Below, piece by piece: positions 15,273 to 20,999 of a DNA stretch of 20,999 nt; position 1 is the first letter of the stretch, and every line of letters starts with the position of its first letter. A model generated the notes under the pieces. The model had not been told where the DNA came from. It searched no databases and saw only the letters and a list, made by a program, of their open reading frames with translations. Both the position numbers and the translations under genes were made by a program. Source of the stretch: Methylococcaceae bacterium UBA1147 (GTDB lineage: Bacteria > Pseudomonadota > Gammaproteobacteria > Methylococcales > UBA1147); contig DBZZ01000021.1 of the NCBI GenBank assembly GCA_002311315.1, positions 28,337-49,335 of the forward strand. The letters are read 5' to 3'.

Positions 15273-15413
15273 TTACCAGCCGTCATCGTGGTCATCATCA
15301 GGTAGCGGTTTGACCGACTTCGGGATCTTCGGTTTCCTAGCGGTTCGGAGCAGAATCATCGAGTTAGCCAGAAGCACGACGACGACCAGCAAGATAAAAA
15401 GCAGACCGGTCAT
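15273..15413 (-). CDS. Small single-span membrane protein, 46 aa (DUF2897-like)
   Basis: Begins MTGLLFILLVVVVLLANSMI, a single hydrophobic helix covering most of the first 22 residues. A basic Lys/Pro-rich segment (RTARKPKIPKSVKPLP) follows, then an acidic tail ending in DDGW. This layout resembles the small DUF2897-type membrane proteins of Gammaproteobacteria, but the match is from memory of the general pattern and is tentative. ATG at 15413, TAA at 15273; the ribosome site is weak (GAG about 9 nt upstream). It diverges from the DUF255 gene across 89 bp. The clear membrane-helix plus charged-tail structure makes it more than a chance frame. Confidence 0.62.
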   Translation of the reverse strand: MTGLLFILLVVVVLLANSMILLRTARKPKIPKSVKPLPDDDHDDGW

Positions 15414-15502
15414 CGCCGATCACTCATTGACTTTAGCCGACCGCCCCTATGGAATGAACACCATGGTCCAAACGATGAATAGCCCCTCATAAGCACCCGG
15501 AA

Positions 15503-17533
15503 ATGAATCACCTCCAAAACGAAACCAGTCCATACCTTCAGCAACACGCGGCCAACCCGGTCCAATGGTATCCCTGGGGCGAACAAGCACTGGAACTTGC
15601 CCGCCGAGAGAACAAGCCTGTCCTGCTTTCGATCGGCTATTCGGCGTGCCACTGGTGTCACGTCATGGCCCACGAATCGTTCGAAGACCAGGACACTGCC
15701 AGGGTGATGAACGAACTGTATGTGAACATCAAGGTCGACCGCGAGGAACGACCCGACATCGACAAGATCTACCAGCTGGCCCACCAACTACTGACCCAAC
15801 GCCCAGGGGGCTGGCCTCTGAACATGTTCCTGACACCCCACGAACACATCCCATTCTTCGGCGGAACCTATTTTCCACCCTATGCACGCTACAATATGTC
15901 GCCGTTCAAGAGCATACTCCGGCAGACAGCCGATTACTATCGCGAGCAGCAGGACTCAATCCGCCAGCACAACACTTCGTTCTTGGAAACCCTGCGATCG
16001 ATTGATTCACTGCACGGAACGAGTTCTCTGGACCCGGCGCTGCTGGAACAGGCAGCAAGCGAAATGCTTGAGCACTTCGACCCGATCGGCGGCGGTTTTG
16101 GCCAGGCCCCGAAGTTCCCCCACTGTTCAAGCCTCGAATTCATGCTCGGGCACTGGTTCAGCAACGGCCGGACCAACAGCGCGCTGATTGATGCGGTAAT
16201 GGTCAGCCTGACCAAAATGGCCGAAGGCGGAATCCAAGACCAGGTCGGCGGCGGTTTTTGCCGCTACTCGGTGGACGACCGCTGGAACATTCCGCACTTC
16301 GAAAAAATGCTCTATGACAACGGAGCCCTGCTTCTGCTGTACACCCACGCCTGGCAGATCACCGAAAAACCTCTGTTTCGGCAAACCGTCCTTGGCATCG
16401 CCGAATGGGTCATGTCGGACATGCAATCCCCCGCGGGGGGATTCTACTCTTCGCGCGATGCGGATTCGGAAGGTGAGGAAGGCCGATTCTATGTCTGGAA
16501 CCACGAACAGCTGAAGAAACTGCTCGATTCAGCGGAACTGGATATCGTGCGGACACACTTCGGACTCGACAGGCCGGCCAATTTCGAAGGTCACTGGCAC
16601 CTTTACATAGCGGAACCACTCGAGCACTGCTGCGAAAAGCTGAACATGAGCAAAGACCGAGCCACCGCCTTGCTGGCATCGGCACGACAGAAACTACAAA
16701 GCGCCAGGAGCCTGCGCATTCACCCGAGCCGAGACGATAAGATCCTGACCTCATGGAATGCCCTCATAATCAAGGGATTGGCAATTGCGGGACGGGTCTT
16801 TGGAAAAGCGGACCTGATTGCTTCCGCCCGCCGCGCCTTCGAATTTCTAGTTTCCGAAATGTGGGTTGATGGCCGCCTCCTCGCCACCCACAAGGATGGT
16901 CATTCGCACCTGAACGCCTACCTCGATGACTACGCCTATCTGATCGACGCGGCGCTAGAATTGAGCCAGAGCGAATGGCAGACCTCCGATCTGGTTTTCG
17001 CGCGACAATTAGCGGATGTCCTGCTTGAACAATTCGAAGACAAAAGCTGCGGGGGCTTCTTCTTCACATCCGATGACCACGAGAAACTGATTCACCGGCC
17101 AAAACCGCTGGCCGATGAATCAATGGCGTCGGGTAACGGCGTAGCCGCCTATTCAATGGCCAGGCTGGGTCATGTTCTTGGAGAACCCGGATACATCGAG
17201 GCAGCCCGCCGCGTGTACCAGGCCGGAGCCACCTCGATAGCAAAATTCCCGAGCGCTCACTCTGCCCTGCTGACGGGGCTACAGGGATTCTTTCAGCCGT
17301 CGCGCATTGCCGTAATACGGGGTCCCGAGTCCTCGGAATGGGCAAAACACATAGCATCCGATTACTACCCAGACCTCATCGTCCTGAACATCCCCGTGGA
17401 CGAAAACGAATTGCCGGGAATCCTGGCTGAACGAAATGTGGAAAGCGAGACCGTCGCCTACGTGTGTACGGGCAGTTCCTGCCTGCCGACGTGCCGGTCA
17501 CTTGAAGCATTGGTGGCCGCCCTCGAACGATGA
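15503..17533 (+). CDS. Thioredoxin-fold DUF255 protein (YyaL / SPATA20 family)
   Basis: A 676-residue protein of the family also found as human SPATA20 and B. subtilis YyaL. The N-terminal thioredoxin-like domain carries NPVQWYPWGEQAL and the motif SACHWCHVM with Cys49 and Cys52, followed by VKVDREERPDID-like sequence (here IKVDREERPDIDKIY) and GGWPLNMFLTP. The remainder matches the alpha/alpha barrel region of the family: GGGFGQAPKFPH, GGFCRYSVDDRWNIPHFEKMLYDNGALLL, GGFYSSRDADSEGEEGRFYVW, DDKILTSWNALIIKGLA and a C-terminal CTGSSCLPTC. The substrate and reaction are not established; a redox or carbohydrate-related role is often guessed. Length and motifs are complete. No signal peptide, so cytosolic. 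Confidence 0.93.
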   Translation: MNHLQNETSPYLQQHAANPVQWYPWGEQALELARRENKPVLLSIGYSACHWCHVMAHESFEDQDTARVMNELYVNIKVDREERPDIDKIYQLAHQLLTQRPGGWPLNMFLTPHEHIPFFGGTYFPPYARYNMSPFKSILRQTADYYREQQDSIRQHNTSFLETLRSIDSLHGTSSLDPALLEQAASEMLEHFDPIGGGFGQAPKFPHCSSLEFMLGHWFSNGRTNSALIDAVMVSLTKMAEGGIQDQVGGGFCRYSVDDRWNIPHFEKMLYDNGALLLLYTHAWQITEKPLFRQTVLGIAEWVMSDMQSPAGGFYSSRDADSEGEEGRFYVWNHEQLKKLLDSAELDIVRTHFGLDRPANFEGHWHLYIAEPLEHCCEKLNMSKDRATALLASARQKLQSARSLRIHPSRDDKILTSWNALIIKGLAIAGRVFGKADLIASARRAFEFLVSEMWVDGRLLATHKDGHSHLNAYLDDYAYLIDAALELSQSEWQTSDLVFARQLADVLLEQFEDKSCGGFFFTSDDHEKLIHRPKPLADESMASGNGVAAYSMARLGHVLGEPGYIEAARRVYQAGATSIAKFPSAHSALLTGLQGFFQPSRIAVIRGPESSEWAKHIASDYYPDLIVLNIPVDENELPGILAERNVESETVAYVCTGSSCLPTCRSLEALVAALER

Positions 17534-17723
17534 GGTCCTTTGGGATAAAGGCCTGCCGGACACGATCAACGGGAATCCAGAGAACACCTGCTGAAGTTCC
17601 CGCAACGACTCTGCCTATGCCTTCAGGCCTAATTTCAAAAACCCGCTCCCGACATCACCCTCAATCCGGGCCATCAGTGCATGATGCCAAGTTTCCAAGC
17701 CGGAATTCACCCGACAACACGAG

Positions 17724-19103
17724 ATGAAAGATATCGCAAAAACTAACGGTGAGGTTACGCCCAGGCACGGGCTCGAACTGCTTTCCCAACATGAACTGTC
17801 TGTGCTCAGCAATCCATCCACCGATCCAGCACTGCAGGACCTTTTTCGGTGCTGTGCACTGGCCGTACTGAATACCGGCAACACATGTGACAACGCGGCC
17901 GAGATTTTCGAGGCCTACAATGACTTTTCCATCGAGGTTTCTGGAACTCCCGGCCCACGCCTGATTGTCGTTAATGCCCCAGCATCTGCCTTCATCGACG
18001 GCCGCATGATCGAAGGCATCCGACAACACCTCTTTTCCGTACTGCGCGACGTCGTCTATATTGGCACGGCAACCAAGGGATCGACCCACTACAGCCTGAG
18101 CGATGGCCAGGACATGAGCAATGTCATCTTCCAGATCCTGAAACAGGCACACGTCATGGATCCGCGAATGGAACCCAACCTTGCCGTTTGCTGGGGAGGG
18201 CACTCGATCTCCCGCACCGAATACGATTACAGCAAGGAAGTTGGATACCATCTGGGCCTGAGAGGGATCGACATCTGTACCGGTTGTGGCCCCGGGGCCA
18301 TGAAGGGACCCATGAAGGGCGCGGCTGTGGGACACGCCAAGCAGCGAAATGCGAATGCCCGCCACATAGGACTCACCGAACCAGGCATCATCGCAGCGGA
18401 ACCACCAAACCCGGTGGTGACTCACCTGGTCATCCTGCCGGACATCGAGAAGCGGCTGGAGGCCTTTCTCCGACTGGGTCACTGCATGGTGGTCTTCCCG
18501 GGCGGTGTCGGGACCCTGGAAGAAATCCTATACCTGATGGGCGTACTCCTTGACCCGGCCAACGCTGGCCAGTGCCTGCCGGTGGTCTTTACCGGACCGG
18601 AAAGCAGCGTCGGCTATTTCTCACGGCTAGACCGTTTCCTGGTTTTCTGCCTGGGCGCACACGTCAGGGAAAAATACACAATCATCATCGGCAACCCAGT
18701 CGGCGCCGGTGTCGCTATCAGCCGAAGAATGGAAGACGCCCGCGACCGGCGGCGCATAGACAACAATTCCTACTATTTCAACTGGATGTTGAAGATCCCC
18801 GAAGCCCACCAGCAGCCGTTCACGGTCACCCATGAATCGGTCGCCGGCCTGCGGCTTACAAGATCGCTCCCAGTTCACGAGCTCGTTGTAGAACTCAGGA
18901 AGGCCTTTTCCGCCATAGTGACCGGCAACGTAAAGGATCATGGAATCCGGACGATCCGAAAAAATGGCCCGTTTCAGCTAACCGGCGAACTTGATCTTGC
19001 GCAGGCTCTTGACGAACTTCTTATTGCTCTGGCCACGGAAGGACGCATGAAACTCGAGGGGGAATATCAGCCCTGCTATACCATTACTCCGGCCGCGACA
19101 TAA
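17724..19103 (+). CDS. ppnN: Pyrimidine/purine nucleotide 5'-monophosphate nucleosidase (PpnN/YgdH, LOG family)
   Basis: Cleaves the N-glycosidic bond of nucleoside monophosphates to free base and ribose 5-phosphate; in E. coli PpnN is regulated by (p)ppGpp. 459 residues, close to the E. coli length. The LOG-domain motifs are present: CTGCGPGAMKGPMKGAAVGHAKQR (from about residue 184) and FPGGVGTLEEILYLMG (from about 257), the PGGxGTxxE active-site motif. The extra N- and C-terminal regions that set PpnN apart from short LOG proteins are also present (for example HELSVLSNP near the start and SYYFNWMLKIPEAHQQPF after the core). The ATG at 17724 has no strong ribosome site. Confidence 0.95.
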   Translation: MKDIAKTNGEVTPRHGLELLSQHELSVLSNPSTDPALQDLFRCCALAVLNTGNTCDNAAEIFEAYNDFSIEVSGTPGPRLIVVNAPASAFIDGRMIEGIRQHLFSVLRDVVYIGTATKGSTHYSLSDGQDMSNVIFQILKQAHVMDPRMEPNLAVCWGGHSISRTEYDYSKEVGYHLGLRGIDICTGCGPGAMKGPMKGAAVGHAKQRNANARHIGLTEPGIIAAEPPNPVVTHLVILPDIEKRLEAFLRLGHCMVVFPGGVGTLEEILYLMGVLLDPANAGQCLPVVFTGPESSVGYFSRLDRFLVFCLGAHVREKYTIIIGNPVGAGVAISRRMEDARDRRRIDNNSYYFNWMLKIPEAHQQPFTVTHESVAGLRLTRSLPVHELVVELRKAFSAIVTGNVKDHGIRTIRKNGPFQLTGELDLAQALDELLIALATEGRMKLEGEYQPCYTITPAAT

Positions 19104-19369
19104 ACAATGTGTTTACACCGCCGGAAATATCATCATTCAGTGTCAATGGATTTATTTCAATAATGCCTCCTTATACATTGCTATGCATTATTAACCACTT
19201 TTCTTCATCTAGTCATTTAGGGTAACAAACCCTAAATTCTAGTATTGACTGATTACGTCAGTTGGTGGATATTCCAGGTTGAAACTTCAATATTCCCGGG
19301 TTTCACGAATGGCTAGCTTGATAGTCATCAGGAGCTATTCATCCTGATCATAAAAAGAGAAAGGTCGCC
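19104..19369. promoter_or_regulatory. Structured leader between ppnN and hpnB with three inverted repeats
   Basis: 266 AT-rich bases holding three perfect inverted repeats: AATAATGC/GCATTATT (19159-19166 and 19185-19192, 18-nt loop); ATTTAGGGT/ACCCTAAAT (19215-19223 and 19229-19237, 5-nt loop); and ATCAGGA/TCCTGAT (19327-19333 and 19342-19348, 8-nt loop). The middle one could be a weak ppnN terminator, though no T-run follows. The last one ends about 20 nt before the hpnB start and just before its ribosome site (AGAAAGG). Whether they are RNA hairpins or protein-binding sites is not known. Confidence 0.5.
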
Positions 19370-20500
19370 ATGTTCTCAGCAGAATCCATCGCCTGGGTTT
19401 CCTTGTCATTCTGGGGTGGGCTCCTGGTGCTTCCCTGGCTGCCATGGTGTACCCGCGAAGTACTGAACGCATCACCCGGAAAAACACCATCGCTGACAGA
19501 CCTGACGGTCATCATTCCCGCCCGCAATGAAGCCGACGTCATATCCAGTACGCTGGAAGGACTGTATAGACAATCCAGCGATCTCAAGGTGGTATTAGTC
19601 GACGACAACTCGACTGACGAAACCAGTGCAATCGCGGCACAAAGCCGATTGACCCGACTACGGATCGTCAGAGGGAGACCTTTACCCAGAGGGTGGAGTG
19701 GAAAACTTTGGGCCCAGGATCAAGGAATGAAGTTCGTCGACACGCCGCTGGTCATGATGCTCGACGCTGACATCTACCTGGACGACGGCATCCTTAGAAG
19801 CCTGGTGAAAAAAAAGCAGCAGGAGAACCTGAATTTCGTTTCTCTGATGGCAAGACCCCGTCTAGACCGTTTCTGGGAACGGATGCTAATGCCAGCCTTC
19901 GTCTATTTCTTTAAGCTACTCTACCCCTTTTCGCTATCCAACGGCGCGTATCGGAGATTCGCAGCCGCTGCCGGCGGATGTATCGTCATGGATACCGAAA
20001 TCATCCCCGCCATCGGCGGTCTGGAAGCGATGAAAACCGCGATCATCGACGACTGCACCCTGGCCAGTAAAACGAAGAATCTGGGTTACCGAACGTGGAT
20101 CGGCCTAACCCTGAACGTTCAAAGCCAGCGTCCTTACCCGAACCTCTGGGAAATCTGGAACATGATCGCTCGAACCGCCTACACCCAACTTTTTTACTCA
20201 CCCCTTCTACTGGGCCTTTGCACCCTGATCATGGGGATTATGTTCGTCGCTCCCCTCCTGTTTTCCCTGTTCGCGGGTCCGATAGCAGCAGGCATCTCGT
20301 TGCTCGCTCTGGCGATCATGGTAAGCAGTTATCTACCCACGCTTCGCTTCTACGATCGAAATCTGGTGTGGGGCTTTTCTCTGCCCCTCATTGCCGTGCT
20401 GTATCTAGCCATGACCTGGACATCAGCCTGGCGCTACTGGAAGGGTGAAACCAGCCGCTGGAAAAACCGGATCTACGACAACAAATCTCTCGACGCCTGA
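19370..20500 (+). CDS. hpnB: HpnB-like hopanoid-associated glycosyltransferase (GT2 family)
   Basis: A 376-residue membrane-bound family 2 glycosyltransferase. Motifs in order: an N-terminal hydrophobic segment (about 8-26), TVIIPARNEADVIS (46-59), VLVDDNSTDET (75-85), PLPRGWSGKLWA (104-115), the metal-binding DAD (132-134), then PAFVYFFKLLYPFSL, AAAAGGCIVMD, IIDDCTLA and WNMIARTAYTQLFYSPLLL, followed by C-terminal transmembrane helices. The GWSGKLWA, YPF, AAAGGC and ARTA-TQL pattern is that of HpnB, usually found in hopanoid gene sets. Its reaction has not been firmly assigned. The start has AGAAAGG 5 nt upstream. No other hopanoid gene lies in the window. Confidence 0.9.
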   Translation: MFSAESIAWVSLSFWGGLLVLPWLPWCTREVLNASPGKTPSLTDLTVIIPARNEADVISSTLEGLYRQSSDLKVVLVDDNSTDETSAIAAQSRLTRLRIVRGRPLPRGWSGKLWAQDQGMKFVDTPLVMMLDADIYLDDGILRSLVKKKQQENLNFVSLMARPRLDRFWERMLMPAFVYFFKLLYPFSLSNGAYRRFAAAAGGCIVMDTEIIPAIGGLEAMKTAIIDDCTLASKTKNLGYRTWIGLTLNVQSQRPYPNLWEIWNMIARTAYTQLFYSPLLLGLCTLIMGIMFVAPLLFSLFAGPIAAGISLLALAIMVSSYLPTLRFYDRNLVWGFSLPLIAVLYLAMTWTSAWRYWKGETSRWKNRIYDNKSLDA

Positions 20501-20999
20501 TGCTTGCTCGCCTGAATCCGGCCCACTACTGTACTGTTCCCCAAGCCTTAAAACGGCAGTCCAGACCTACCTGAAACAGCAAACCTGGCCACCCGGTCGG
20601 ATCACATAAGTCGCGGCTTTTGACTCCACTCAACCTGAAGTGAGGCTCCTAGAACGGTCCCAAAGCAAGACTGTAATTAAATTGCGTAACTGCTTATAGG
20701 CCAACTCATCTTTAATGAAAAAAAAGATGGCAAATAAGCACCACCCAGGTACCGAAAGTGTTCGCTGTTGGCCCACAAGGTAGGCAAACGAGCTCAGTCT
20801 GAGCAGGACCGGAGAGACTTCAGGCAGGTTTTTGAAGAAGATGCCCCTTGAACTGACCTTGTGAAACCGGCGAATTCTCAGCGGCGATGAACGCGACGCG
20901 CCATGGCCGTATAACGCGATTACTCACTACCGGAAACTTTTTCCCAAATACAGTTTTCGCCGAGCATTTCCCACAACAACCGACTCACCCTTAGCGCCC
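20501..20999. other. No supportable gene in the last 499 bases
   Basis: No frame of convincing length with a start and ribosome site was found on either strand. A minus-strand open stretch from about 20920 to 20640 has coding-like residues (FFIKDELAYKQLRNL) but no usable start codon and no recognised family. A CATCTTT/AAAGATG inverted repeat (20707-20713 and 20723-20729) in an A-rich run is the only structure. No terminator for hpnB was identified. Confidence 0.5.

Noticed and set aside
20707..20729. CATCTTT/AAAGATG hairpin as the hpnB terminator
   Set aside because: The stem is AT-rich, lies 200 nt past the stop and is followed by GGC rather than a T-run.
20640..20920. Minus-strand open stretch with residues such as FFIKDELAYKQLRNL and LLWDRS
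   Set aside because: No ATG, GTG or TTG in a usable place, no ribosome site and no family match; cannot be told from a chance frame or an old relic.

Overview
The window looks like a chromosomal segment of a Gammaproteobacterium of moderate GC content. The main pointers are a succinate dehydrogenase (SDH) operon ending in sdhE-ygfX and diverging from ygfZ (the E. coli ygfZ / sdhE-ygfX neighbourhood), an overlapping purE-purK pair, a PpnN-type nucleosidase, and an OprO/P-like porin. An HpnB-like glycosyltransferase suggests a hopanoid producer. Most genes are housekeeping and intact. No rRNA, tRNA, CRISPR array, insertion sequence or prophage was recognised.

Layout. 1-2497 (minus): ytoQ, an Sfp-type phosphopantetheinyl transferase, and a fatty acyl-AMP ligase-like adenylating enzyme cut by the left edge; the last two suggest a carrier-protein-dependent lipid or polyketide pathway continuing to the left. 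2632-6898 (minus): a complete SDH operon in the order SDHAF4-like small protein, sdhC, sdhD, sdhA, sdhB, sdhE, ygfX. It holds two predicted flavoprotein assembly factors; ygfX appears broken by two frameshifts. 6983-7996 (plus): ygfZ, divergent from the operon. 8046-9670 (minus): purE-purK. 10032-11375 (minus): a phosphate-selective-type porin with a good candidate Pho box upstream. 11749-12330 (plus): an AlkB-like dioxygenase converging on isocitrate lyase (12447-13733, minus), which ends in a strong terminator.

13734-14292 has no protein gene but carries a plus-strand terminator with an attenuator-like set of alternative hairpins, a candidate non-coding RNA locus. 14293-14736 (minus) encodes a membrane-anchored protein with a TonB-like Glu-Pro rod built on a hexanucleotide repeat. 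15273-15413 (minus) is a tiny membrane protein divergent from a large thioredoxin-fold DUF255 protein (15503-17533). Then follow ppnN (17724-19103) and hpnB (19370-20500), the latter behind a leader with three inverted repeats. The last 500 bases hold no supportable gene.

Functionally, the SDH operon and isocitrate lyase belong to the TCA cycle and glyoxylate shunt, and SDHAF4-like, SdhE and YgfZ would serve flavin and iron-sulfur maturation. The most notable points are the SDHAF4-like gene not previously obvious from ORF size, the doubly frameshifted ygfX, the attenuator-like locus, and the Pho box. No clearly new multi-gene system was found.
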